A stretch of DNA of 64,000 bases from Bacillota bacterium (GTDB lineage: Bacteria; Bacillota; Clostridia; Lachnospirales; Lachnospiraceae). The position numbers and the translations under genes are program-made. This document shows positions 16,894-24,938 of this stretch, one piece after another. How positions within the stretch are numbered: the first letter of the stretch is position 1; each line of letters begins with the position of its first letter. The notes below the pieces were generated by a model, which saw nothing but the letters and a program-made list of their open reading frames with translations, had not been told where the DNA came from and ran no database searches. The stretch spans positions 186,001-250,000 of the forward strand of contig JAEZOB010000042.1 in NCBI GenBank assembly GCA_023414355.1, given 5' to 3'.

Positions 16894-16963
16894 ACATCTC
16901 GTCCGATTGTAAGTCACGCTCGTACAGGTATGTTCGCTCGTGTCATACAATCGAATGAGATGT
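16894..16963. repeat. 70-nt near-perfect hairpin element
   Basis: The arm from ACATCTC (16894-16900) through CGATTGTA (16904-16911) and CACG (915-918) pairs with the right half, ending in GAGATGT (16957-16963). The apex is ACA-ggta-TGT. Internal mismatches are few and mostly symmetric. It lies between the convergent GNAT and VOC genes. It has no U-tract, so it is probably a palindromic intergenic element, though it could help termination. Confidence 0.65.
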
Positions 16964-16982
16964 TCTTTCGACGGTGACTCTA

Positions 16983-17357
16983 TTATTCGTATACGTCGCC
17001 GATTTCGAGCAGGTGACCGTCAGGATCCAGGACGCGGATGACCTTCTCTCCCCAGTCATGTTGCTTGATGCCATGAAGAAATTCCACATTTGCTTCCTTT
17101 AGCTTCTGCTCCATAGCCGGAAGATCTGATGTGGTAAAATAAAAATCCACATTACCGTTACCCAGCTTCTCATCAAGATAGGTCTTATTGATATATCCAT
17201 AGAATACATCAGCCGCATGAATAGAAAAATTACCTTCAAACAATACAAAGGTATCAAAGTCCTTTGCCGGTTTTAAACCTATCACTTCTACATAAAATTT
17301 CTTTGATGCTTCAACATTCTTAACTAATGCAATCGGATTGACAAACTTAATTTCCAT
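16983..17357 (-). CDS. VOC-superfamily (glyoxalase/bleomycin resistance) protein
   Basis: A 124-residue protein with one vicinal oxygen chelate fold: two beta-alpha-beta-beta-beta units with N-terminal NPIALVKNVEASKKFYVEVIGLKP and C-terminal VIRVLDPDGHLLEIGDVYE. The glutamate in LLEIG is a common metal ligand. The substrate is unknown; small VOC proteins include isomerases, dioxygenases and drug-binding proteins. It appears monocistronic, convergent with the GNAT gene. Confidence 0.85.
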   Translation of the reverse strand: MEIKFVNPIALVKNVEASKKFYVEVIGLKPAKDFDTFVLFEGNFSIHAADVFYGYINKTYLDEKLGNGNVDFYFTTSDLPAMEQKLKEANVEFLHGIKQHDWGEKVIRVLDPDGHLLEIGDVYE

Positions 17358-17596
17358 AATAAAACTCCCCTTATTCTACGCTATTTTATTAATTTTTGTT
17401 ACCTTTTCATTCTAGTCGATATTCTTTCATCATTCAACCATTTTTATCAAATAATATCTTTTGATACTCAGGTAAGACTTTAGAATTCCCGGTTATAAAA
17501 AGAAATATTTTTCCGCAAATGAGTTAATCCTATCAAAGACCTTATTGTTTATTTCGCATTGTCTTAGTACATTCTTAGTATTTAGGAGGATTCATA

Positions 17597-18307
17597 ATGG
17601 AATATTTTAAAATAGCTTTTGCAGCCTTTGGGACCATGATTGCAGTTTTCGTCTTTACAAAGCTGATGGGTAATCGTGAAATGTCCCAGCTTTCTATGTT
17701 TGACTATGTAAGCAGCATCACAATCGGGTCGATTGCCGGAGAGATGGCGGTCATGTCTACGGAAAGCTTTTTTAAACCCTTAGTGGCCATGGTTGTATTC
17801 AGCATCTTCTCTGTCCTGATTTCCTACTCCACCTGCAAATCGATTACACTTCGAAGATTTTTCGAAGGTCAGTCGATCCTGCTTTACCAAAATGGACAGA
17901 TTTTTGAGAAAAATCTGCTGAAGGCCAAACTGGATATTGATGAATTTCTGGCAGCCTGCCGTCTGGAGGGATACTTTGATCTTGAGGAAGTCCACACCAT
18001 CTTCCTAGAACCCAGCGGTATGATCAGCGTATTACCGAAATCAGCAAACCGGCCTGCCACTCCTCAGGATTTAAATCTTTCTCCGACGCAATGCATGCCT
18101 CTGGCAAACATCATTATTGACGGGAAAATCCTATATGATAATCTTCAGAACTCAGGGAAAGACGATAAATGGCTGAATAAACAGCTTGATAGCAAAGGAG
18201 TGAAAAATCTGAAGGATGTCATGCTGGCAACCTTCGACTTTTCTGACAGTACGCTAAATATTTATCTGAAATTCAATCGTAAAATGCTTCGTGATATCTT
18301 TGAATAG
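17597..18307 (+). CDS. DUF421 (YetF-type) membrane protein
   Basis: A 236-residue protein with three N-terminal membrane helices and a cytoplasmic DUF421 domain. The motif KLMGNREMSQLSMFDYVSSITIGSIAGEMA and the later LDIDEFLAACRLEGYFDLEEVHTIFLEPSGMISV are diagnostic. Family members such as YetF occur in spore formers and some influence germination; the biochemical role is not settled. AGGAGGA lies upstream of the ATG. An M23 peptidase gene follows after a short gap, and a ger operon lies convergent beyond that. Confidence 0.87.
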   Translation: MEYFKIAFAAFGTMIAVFVFTKLMGNREMSQLSMFDYVSSITIGSIAGEMAVMSTESFFKPLVAMVVFSIFSVLISYSTCKSITLRRFFEGQSILLYQNGQIFEKNLLKAKLDIDEFLAACRLEGYFDLEEVHTIFLEPSGMISVLPKSANRPATPQDLNLSPTQCMPLANIIIDGKILYDNLQNSGKDDKWLNKQLDSKGVKNLKDVMLATFDFSDSTLNIYLKFNRKMLRDIFE

Positions 18308-18370
18308 GAATAGATAATCCAACCTTTTCATAAAATGTTACGAGCATATGGTACAGGAAGTCTATTAAGT

Positions 18371-19477
18371 ATGATTCATAAACACAATTCAAAATATATT
18401 TTACTAGGTGAGTTTCTAATTCTGTTGGTTCTGCTTATATTCGGGGTTATGACTCTCCATACTAATCCTCTGGTTCTCAATGTATCTTCTACCCAGGATA
18501 AGAAGGATTTTATCAAATGGGTTAATTTTGACATTTCCAGTAAGGCTTTGGAACGTGCCTATAAGTATGATGTAGAATCCAGAGATTGGGAGGTAAAAAT
18601 CGACTGGATTGAGCTTCTTGCTCTGCTTGGTAATAAATATGGCGGTGATTTTTCCAGATATCGAGAAAAAGATATGGTAGCGATTGTCGAGAAGTTAAAA
18701 AATAAAGAGGCCACTGTGGAAAGTCTATCACAAAATATGAAGTATTATACTTACTACCATGATTCCTATTCTGCAGTTCTGGGAGGAATGGTTGGCTCTT
18801 ATCAGATAGAAATTCCTGATGAAACGGCTCCGGGAGGGAAACACTGGGAGAAAAAGTACGGTTTGAAGGCATTCCTTCCACTGGCTAAATACTATCCCTA
18901 CAGTCATTTCGACGATTTCGGTGTATCCAGAAGCTACGGCTTTAAGCGAAAGCATCTTGGCCATGATATGATGGGACAGACGGGAACTCCTGTGATAGCT
19001 GTAGAATCCGGCTATGTGGAAGCTCTTGGCTGGAATCAGTATGGTGGCTGGCGTATCGGCATCCGAAGCTTTGACAAAAAGCGCTATTATTATTACGCTC
19101 ATCTTCGAAAAAATTTTCCATATCAAAAAGAACTTAAGACGGGAAGCATTGTACAGGCAGGTGATGTCATCGGATATCTGGGAAGGACCGGATATTCCAG
19201 CTCAGAAAATGCGAATAATATCCGTACCTCGCATCTTCATTTCGGAATACAGCTGATTTTTGACGAATCTCAGAAGGAAAGCAATAATGAGATCTGGATT
19301 GACTGTTACGACATCATACAATTTCTGTACCGTAATCGTTGTGAGACCGTAAAAAATCCCGAAACCAAAGAATATCACAGGGTATATCGTATGGTTGATC
19401 CGATTGCGGAATACTATATTAATCACAGTATCTATCAATATGACGATCAGGAAATCAGAATACGAATATATCAATAA
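18371..19477 (+). CDS. M23-family peptidoglycan endopeptidase, membrane anchored
   Basis: A protein of about 368 residues. One N-terminal membrane helix is followed by a helical region of about 140 residues and a LytM/M23 zinc peptidase domain. The motifs KHLGHDMMG (HxxxD), YYYAHL and SHLHFGIQ contain the zinc and catalytic histidines, so it should be active. The ATG at 18371 has GGAAG 10 nt upstream; an earlier ATG at 18335 has no visible site. Context beside DUF421 and a germination operon suggests, but does not prove, a role in spore or cell-wall remodelling. Confidence 0.85.
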   Translation: MIHKHNSKYILLGEFLILLVLLIFGVMTLHTNPLVLNVSSTQDKKDFIKWVNFDISSKALERAYKYDVESRDWEVKIDWIELLALLGNKYGGDFSRYREKDMVAIVEKLKNKEATVESLSQNMKYYTYYHDSYSAVLGGMVGSYQIEIPDETAPGGKHWEKKYGLKAFLPLAKYYPYSHFDDFGVSRSYGFKRKHLGHDMMGQTGTPVIAVESGYVEALGWNQYGGWRIGIRSFDKKRYYYYAHLRKNFPYQKELKTGSIVQAGDVIGYLGRTGYSSSENANNIRTSHLHFGIQLIFDESQKESNNEIWIDCYDIIQFLYRNRCETVKNPETKEYHRVYRMVDPIAEYYINHSIYQYDDQEIRIRIYQ

Positions 19478-19597
19478 GAAGTGAGGTAACCAGAGTAAGT
19501 TTACAGATTTATAATTTCATGCTTCATATTTTTATTTCTTTTATTGCTTTGTAATTTTATGACAAAAGGTCTGGCTGGGAACCGGCCGGATTATTAA

Positions 19598-19643
19598 TAG
19601 AAGAAAGTCCTCGGAAAGTAAACTTTCCATAGACTTTCTTCTA
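19598..19643. terminator. Bidirectional terminator between M23 and ger genes
   Basis: TAGAAGAAAGTC (19598-19609) pairs with GACTTTCTTCTA (19632-19643), and the inner GGAAAGT/ACTTTCC extends the hairpin. A-rich and T-rich flanks occur on both sides. It separates two convergent transcription units. Confidence 0.75.
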
Positions 19644-19669
19644 CTAGTTTATCTCTATCTTTTTTCATC

Positions 19670-20770
19670 CTAAAGCTGTTTCTTAATCTTATTTCTCCTA
19701 ATCAGACATACGAATGCCAGAAGAATTGGTATGGCGTATTCAAATATCAGATTTACATTCACGAGAAATGTCTGATAGAAATAATCGAACTCGAACTGGG
19801 TACTGCTGATAAAGTAAGTCAGATAAAATATGATCACCGCCAGCGGTATATAGAGTGCTTCTCCTTTCTCAAGATGGAACAGCCAGGTCAGACATCGGAA
19901 CAGCAGTATGACAAAAATGCTGATGGCAACAAAGTCAGACAAGATACAGATCAGGGTAACCAGCACCTCAAACCTCTCAAAAATCTGAAAAAACGAGATA
20001 CTCTTTACCGTTATATAAAACGGGAAGGGCAGGCTTGCCGTCAATGTAGTTCCTGAAATCCCGAAGGTAAATAAAGTTATGACGATAGCCAACAGAGTAA
20101 AAGTAGCCATACCGAACCAAAGCTTATGCAGCTGCTTTTTTGTGACCGAGATACCGAATTTATCGGCAAAGAATAGGACTATTATGATATTACCACCCAC
20201 TGACACAACATGCCTTGCAGCATAGAGCGTACTCTTTAAATGTACGACTGATACCGGAAGCAAATAGTCTCTCCTTAGTCTTGAGGCTGCACAGACAAAA
20301 AGGATGACAAAGAGAATCAATATTGTTCCTAGGGTAAGCTCCGAGAAGCGAAAGATCGTCTTAATCCCTCTCAGCAGAGCATAAAAAACCAGCAGCATCA
20401 TAACTGTCATAAAGAAATCCGATCTGGTCCGCGGCATCAAAGTGAATTCCAGCGTAAGACTGTAGGAAATCACCTTTGCCGCTGCCCCTACCAGTATCCA
20501 AATAAGATATGCTAAAATCAGAAGCTTTGCTAAAAAGCTTCCCACAAGCTGGACCATAATCTCGTAGATATTCAATCCGGGAAAATATTTGATTAAAAGC
20601 ATGATAATTCCTGTCAGCAAAGCAGTTGCCGCGATTGACCATATAGGTGACAGATATCCGCTTCTTCCCGCTTCTCTGGCAAGGTTCTGCGGGACCTGTC
20701 GCAATATGGTCGACACAGAGATGAACAGGTAAAGAAAGGTTACCTGGCGAAGTGTTATCTCTCGGTTCAA
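19670..20770 (-). CDS. gerKB: Spore germination protein, GerAB/GerKB type
   Basis: A 366-residue protein with ten predicted membrane helices, of the endospore germination permease family (APC superfamily). The N-terminal ITLRQVTFLYLFISVSTILRQVPQNLAREAGRSGYLSPI is characteristic. The B subunit binds the germinant within the membrane in GerA-type receptors. It is the last gene of the operon A-C-small ORF-B. The letter K is used only as a generic family name; the true germinant is unknown. Confidence 0.92.
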   Translation of the reverse strand: MNREITLRQVTFLYLFISVSTILRQVPQNLAREAGRSGYLSPIWSIAATALLTGIIMLLIKYFPGLNIYEIMVQLVGSFLAKLLILAYLIWILVGAAAKVISYSLTLEFTLMPRTRSDFFMTVMMLLVFYALLRGIKTIFRFSELTLGTILILFVILFVCAASRLRRDYLLPVSVVHLKSTLYAARHVVSVGGNIIIVLFFADKFGISVTKKQLHKLWFGMATFTLLAIVITLFTFGISGTTLTASLPFPFYITVKSISFFQIFERFEVLVTLICILSDFVAISIFVILLFRCLTWLFHLEKGEALYIPLAVIIFYLTYFISSTQFEFDYFYQTFLVNVNLIFEYAIPILLAFVCLIRRNKIKKQL

Positions 20771-20779
20771 GCTTTCACC

Positions 20780-20968
20780 TCATTTCATATATTTTTCCAT
20801 CATCATAGAAATGCTCGGCAGATAGGGATTGATGATATAGACCACTCCCATCCCAAGGCCTATGAACGAAAGCATCAGATAAATTGCCAGATTCTTTTTG
20901 GACTTCAGCAGCTTATCCCTCTGCCTGATAAATGTAATAATAATCGTTAGGCCAAATACATAAATCAT
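20780..20968 (-). CDS. Small two-helix membrane protein in ger operon
   Basis: A 62-residue protein with two hydrophobic helices (about residues 2-14 and 28-46) separated by a basic loop. It is placed between the C and B subunit genes, 9 nt upstream of gerB. Small D-type proteins accompany some ger receptors and modulate germination rate; this could be such an accessory, but sequence similarity is too weak to say. It is not a shadow of another gene. Confidence 0.65.
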   Translation of the reverse strand: MIYVFGLTIIITFIRQRDKLLKSKKNLAIYLMLSFIGLGMGVVYIINPYLPSISMMMEKYMK

Positions 20969-21131
20969 ATTGTCTCCTGCCTTTCTGTTTCAACATATTT
21001 TTATCCACATGCAATAATAATTGCTATCATAAAGAAGTGTAAAAATAATTCTGAAAAGACCAGAATCCTCCAGAAATTAAAATCAATATTCTTCTCCAAA
21101 ATTTGAAAACATCATATTTCTTCTATTCAGA

Positions 21132-22229
21132 CTATCCTAAGATAAAGGATTTTGTGATCTTCGATCTGATTCGATATTCAAAATTGATTTTTGAGATCAT
21201 ATCACTCCATTGATCCATGATGACGCTCCATTCACTCACGTTCTGATTCTCGACCAGTCTTGCGAGCCGTAGGATATCCAATCCGTTTTTGACGGAATAA
21301 TCCACAGGCTTTTGCATAATTTTACGTACATAATCCTCCTGCAAAGCCGTAAGCCTATCCAACTCCGGTAGCTTAAAGACATCTTTATTGGCTGTAATCT
21401 CTTTAAAGGCCGTCTCAAAATCCACCTTAATGGTAACCGTTATAAGTTGATCGACTACCTCTGCTTTCATCTTGGTCTTCGTATAGGTGACTGACATACC
21501 GACGCCCTCCTTTAAATAAACTGGAAAAGTCCTGATGGTATTACGAAGAAAATTTACCCCGTCAGAGGTTTCATGATCCAGGTAATCATAAAGCTTAAGT
21601 TTACTGAATACCGCATAACCTTCTATGAAGAAACCGCCCTCCTTCGCCACAAGATAAGGAATGAGCAAACTGGAATATTTTTGTTTCATATCATTCAAAA
21701 TATTGACCAGCGTATTCTCATTTTTCGTAACGAACTTTAACTGCTTCTGTTTCATGGCATCAAGATTCTCATGAATGACATGCTTCTCCTTCATCGCTTT
21801 TTTGATGAACTTCTGAGCCTCTTCTCCCTTAATGATATAGATCAGGGCTTCCATCTTAATCGTTTCATCTCTTTTCAGGAAATCAATGCTTTGCTCTATT
21901 CCTTCTTTCGCCGCCCCTTCTCCGATCAGGAACATTCCGACCTGAGCTAAGGTAAGATTCTTCTTATCGTTCAGCTTCAAATCCTCCAATGCTTCATAAG
22001 CGGTCTTCCCTTTTCCTTTGGTGATCTCCTCTTTCCCTGGACCCGCTCCTGCACCGCTGCTGGCTCCGCCTCCGGTACTGTAAAGCGCGCAAATCTGATA
22101 TTCCCCATTTGTATAATCAATGCCAAGGACGAGAGCCATATTAATAGAATCAATTTCTTCCTTGTTCATATCATGGGTACAACCGCAGAGCGGAAGACAT
22201 AATAGTATCAGTAATAATCCTCTCTTCAT
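21132..22229 (-). CDS. gerKC: Germination lipoprotein, Ger(x)C family
   Basis: A 365-residue lipoprotein. The signal peptide MKRGLLLILLCLPLCGC gives Cys17 as the lipid anchor, followed by the GerAC core (EEIDSINMALVLGIDY near the N-terminus and the C-terminal Spore_GerAC domain). It carries an unusual Gly/Ala-rich insert around residues 53-67. It forms the C subunit of a GerA-type receptor in the spore inner membrane. It overlaps the end of gerA by 4 bp (ATGA), so they are translationally coupled. Confidence 0.92.
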   Translation of the reverse strand: MKRGLLLILLCLPLCGCTHDMNKEEIDSINMALVLGIDYTNGEYQICALYSTGGGASSGAGAGPGKEEITKGKGKTAYEALEDLKLNDKKNLTLAQVGMFLIGEGAAKEGIEQSIDFLKRDETIKMEALIYIIKGEEAQKFIKKAMKEKHVIHENLDAMKQKQLKFVTKNENTLVNILNDMKQKYSSLLIPYLVAKEGGFFIEGYAVFSKLKLYDYLDHETSDGVNFLRNTIRTFPVYLKEGVGMSVTYTKTKMKAEVVDQLITVTIKVDFETAFKEITANKDVFKLPELDRLTALQEDYVRKIMQKPVDYSVKNGLDILRLARLVENQNVSEWSVIMDQWSDMISKINFEYRIRSKITKSFILG

Positions 22230-23698
22230 TTTTTATTCTCCCCGCCTGCCTGCTTTATTCTGTTATTAGGTGAGATATTCTGAGGACGTTTGGTAAAATA
22301 CTTGATCGGGAATCGAAACAGTGTATCTTTATGATTACTTTCATCTACGTCCACAAAGGGGGACAGATAAGCCAAGCCATAATTATCCAGGCTGCAAAGA
22401 TGGGTTAATAATAAAATCAATGCAACCGCAAGCCCAAAAAATCCTCCGATGGCAGCCATCAAACCAAACAGAAAGCGGATCACCCTGATACCACTGCTCA
22501 AATCCTGATTCGGTACGATGAATCCGGCAATACCTGCCAGTGCAACTACGACAACCACAAGTGGTGAAACGATGTTCGCTGTTACCGCAGCCTGTCCTAC
22601 TACTACACCACCCAGGATGGACATTGCAGTTCCAACGGTTTTGGGCAATCGTAGCCCAGCCTCAATTAAAATCTCAAAGGATAGCAACAACCCTAACACC
22701 TCCGAGGCTGAGGAAAATGGCACGTTCTGTTTGGCAGCCTGAGTAGATAGAGCAAGCTTTACTGGCAGCATCTGATTCTGATAGGTCGTCGCCGCAATAT
22801 AAAATGCCGGAAGCAGCATCGTCAGGACAAGTGCAATATACCGTAGCATTCTGAGCGCAGATCCCACAAAGAAATGATTAGCATAATCCTCTGGAGACTG
22901 CATCAGCATGGCCAGCTGACACGGAAGCAGATAAACAAATGGGATACCATCCACTGCCAGTGCAATCCGGCCATCCGTCAGATTCGCTGAGATACGGTCC
23001 GGTCTCTGGGTATACATAATCTGAGGAAAGACACTCTTTTTATTTTCCATTAAGTATTCTTCAATAAAAGCAGGTGTTGAAATGTTGTCAATATCGATTT
23101 CCTTGATGATATCCCGAAGCTTATTCACAGTATCCATATTGGCAATATTGCTGATATAAATCAGGGACATATCTGTCTTTGATAAACGCCCACAGGTTAA
23201 GGATTCTACCACCAGATATTCAGAACGTACTCTTCTTCGGATTAATGCCGTATTGGTTCTCATGACTTCAATAAAGGCATCCTTCGCACCTTTGATGACA
23301 CCCTCTTCGGTCGGCTCAGAGATGGAGCGTTTATCAAACATCCTGATATCATAGACAATTGCTTTCTGCTCCACGTCAAATAGAAAAGCGACCATACCAC
23401 TAAGTACATATTTCATCAGAAGAGCAAAGTCCGTCTCCTCCTTTGTAAACACATGATAGGTACCACCGGTAAGTAAGTAATCCATTACTTCTCTTTCCGA
23501 TTTGCAGTCCTTGATGTAAGGGTCATTATGAAGAGTCTGAAAAATACCCTCATCAACAAGCCCTGAATTAATTAGACCATCCACACAGAAGATGGATATG
23601 GTCAATCCGACCTGATTGATTTTAATCGGACGAACAAGAATATCTCCGCTTTTTGAGAACATCTCCTTGATTACTTGAGACTGAATGATCTGTTCCAT
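22226..23698 (-). CDS. gerKA: Spore germination protein, GerAA/GerKA type
   Basis: A 490-residue A subunit of a germinant receptor. The long cytoplasmic N-terminal domain (about 1-270) contains conserved LLTGGTYHVF, the SEPTEEGVIKGAKDAFIE segment and the RTNTALIRRR motif. Four or five membrane helices follow with LPAFYIAATTYQNQMLP. A subunits assemble into a pentameric ion channel. It is the first gene of the operon and has AAGGAGAGG upstream. A structured RNA with a terminator lies about 100 nt upstream. Confidence 0.94.
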   Translation of the reverse strand: MEQIIQSQVIKEMFSKSGDILVRPIKINQVGLTISIFCVDGLINSGLVDEGIFQTLHNDPYIKDCKSEREVMDYLLTGGTYHVFTKEETDFALLMKYVLSGMVAFLFDVEQKAIVYDIRMFDKRSISEPTEEGVIKGAKDAFIEVMRTNTALIRRRVRSEYLVVESLTCGRLSKTDMSLIYISNIANMDTVNKLRDIIKEIDIDNISTPAFIEEYLMENKKSVFPQIMYTQRPDRISANLTDGRIALAVDGIPFVYLLPCQLAMLMQSPEDYANHFFVGSALRMLRYIALVLTMLLPAFYIAATTYQNQMLPVKLALSTQAAKQNVPFSSASEVLGLLLSFEILIEAGLRLPKTVGTAMSILGGVVVGQAAVTANIVSPLVVVVVALAGIAGFIVPNQDLSSGIRVIRFLFGLMAAIGGFFGLAVALILLLTHLCSLDNYGLAYLSPFVDVDESNHKDTLFRFPIKYFTKRPQNISPNNRIKQAGGENKK

Positions 23699-23802
23699 AG
23701 GTTTTCCCTCTCCTTACCTGTTTATTAACAAGGTTAATGTATCACCGTACTGCTAATTTTATTCATGGCAGACAGCTTTTTCCTATCCCCGGGTAAGGCA
23801 TC

Positions 23803-23833
23803 AAAAAAGCCGGCTCTTTAGCCAGCTTTTTTT
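23803..23833 (-). terminator. Intrinsic terminator upstream of the ger operon
   Basis: The arms AAAAAAGC-c-GGCT (23803-23815) and AGCC-a-GCTTTTTT (23820-23832) form a strong hairpin with a CTTT loop and six U on the minus strand. It ends the transcript that begins upstream of 24093 or the structured RNA itself. Confidence 0.85.
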
Positions 23834-24092
23834 AGTCATTGTTATGTAGTCATATAATCTTACGTCCATGATATTGTGCATGAAGACTTCATAGTTGAAT
23901 TCCCATTATGGAGCCTTACTGAAGGCTTCATGTTGCCCTAGACACCTCGAGATCAGGGTTTCGATAACCAAAGGATAGATCAATCCCTTTGCTCATAACG
24001 TTCCCATCACCAAGAAGCCTAGGTTTTATCACGTACTTTATCTCCGAACTGCTTCGGATTTCCTTGGTATCGGACTGTTTCCCGCCTATTTA
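23803..24092 (-). ncRNA. Probable structured non-coding RNA, unassigned
   Basis: A minus-strand region of about 290 nt after the 88-residue ORF, with no ORF of its own and dense nested helices. A closing stem pairs TACGTGATA (24035-24027) with TATC and ACGTA (23873-23870 and 23865-23861). Inside, CCTAG/CTAGG, TCTTGG/TCGAGG, GAT/ATC, GGG/CCC and CAAAGG/CCTTTG form one long arm. AGCCTT-cagt-AAGGCT forms another. A perfect TCCGAA-ctgc-TTCGGA hairpin (24043-24058) precedes the closing stem. It ends in a strong terminator. It does not match tmRNA, SRP RNA or RNase P RNA as I know them. 6S RNA is possible but the central bubble is not symmetric. It may be an independent sRNA or a structured 3' UTR. 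Confidence 0.5.
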
Positions 24093-24359
24093 TCAGTTGG
24101 CAAAAAAGTCTTTTGCCATATCTAAGATATGTACCGGTAATACCTTGCCCTTTGCCATTAACATTAAGAAAGCTTCCGCTTCACCTTCATCATCCGTAAG
24201 ATCCTCTACAAAGCTATAATTATTTGTATCTCGGCTTTCAAAGCCTTCCTTATAGCATTCAATGCTGTAGAGCGCATTTTTAAAGATAAGATTATAGACC
24301 ACATTAATATCTTCTGTCAGAATTGTTCTCGTGTTGGATTCCAGCATATGTTCTACCAT
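24093..24359 (-). CDS. Hypothetical 88-residue acidic protein
   Basis: A small acidic protein (Asp/Glu-rich, one Cys) not recognised as a known family. It is predicted to be mainly helical with a short acidic stretch, EDLTDDEGEAEAF, in the second half. The start has GGGTGG about 8 nt upstream, and a TATAAT-like box (24422-24427) lies about 65 nt upstream on the same strand. Its stop codon leads directly into the structured RNA region. Confidence 0.65.
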   Translation of the reverse strand: MVEHMLESNTRTILTEDINVVYNLIFKNALYSIECYKEGFESRDTNNYSFVEDLTDDEGEAEAFLMLMAKGKVLPVHILDMAKDFFAN

Positions 24360-24733
24360 GCAACGCCACCCTTCTTCCTAGTTTGATTACGACCACATAA
24401 ACCGTATCATTTGACACTCATATTATAACACAGAAAATGTGTCTGTTAAATGTCAAAACACGTCCAAAGCCCATGTAAATAATAGTACGAATGGCTTGCT
24501 CTACCATATTTTCAGCCACAAAAACCCACCACCATCTAATCCTTCCATTAAAGTAAAAGCATACCTGTTACATCTCTACTGACAATACGTCCTCACCATT
24601 TCTCTGACTCTCTTATTCCTTACTTCGAATACCTCTTTTCGTATAAAACCATTTCATTCTAATATAGATAATCATTTTTTGTTTCAATCCTTTCTTTATT
24701 ACAAAATGTGTATGCGTTTAGTCTTGTCAAAGT
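24360..24733. other. Non-coding spacer with one -10 box
   Basis: No credible ORF on either strand. The only signal seen is a minus-strand TATAAT (24422-24427) for the 88-residue gene, preceded by ACACA-ttttc-TGTGT. The rest is AT-rich and unremarkable up to the hairpin element that starts at 24734. Confidence 0.5.
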
Positions 24734-24927
24734 AGCCGTTGCAGTCTTCAACACAAAAAGTTTGGGTGAGAGTATTGTTTCTGCCTTGCGAGTTTTTCTG
24801 AGCAGCTATGCACCTGACGGCAGCGCCCTGTACCATTCAGGGCGTGCCGATGCGAGCGTAACATAAAACTCAAAAGGTAGGAATAATGCTCTTACCCAAA
24901 CCTTCAATCATTAAATCTGCAACGGCT
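24734..24927 (+). repeat. Long hairpin element A with conserved apical motif
   Basis: The ends AGCCGTTGCAG (24734-24744) and CTGCAACGGCT (24917-24927) pair perfectly. Inside, 24760-24787 pairs with 24874-24901 for 28 bp without a mismatch if the plus strand is RNA, including five G-U pairs. GAGTTTT/AAAACTC then adds 7 bp. The apex is CGGCA-G-CGCCCTG, a TACCATT loop, then CAGGGCG-TGCCG, preceded by TATGCACCTGA. The same apex recurs at 60.0 kb on the other strand. It lies just past the 3' end of the convergently oriented PFOR gene. Confidence 0.7.
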
Positions 24928-24938
24928 TATTAGGATAT

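Noticed and set aside
23720..23760. Sigma-G promoter for the ger operon
   Set aside because: TGAATA and CATTAA are present but 20 nt apart, too far for the usual 17-18 nt spacing.
24734..24927. Element A as a simple intrinsic terminator of nifJ
   Set aside because: The stem is far longer than needed, there is no U-tract on the minus strand after it, and the apex is shared with element B.
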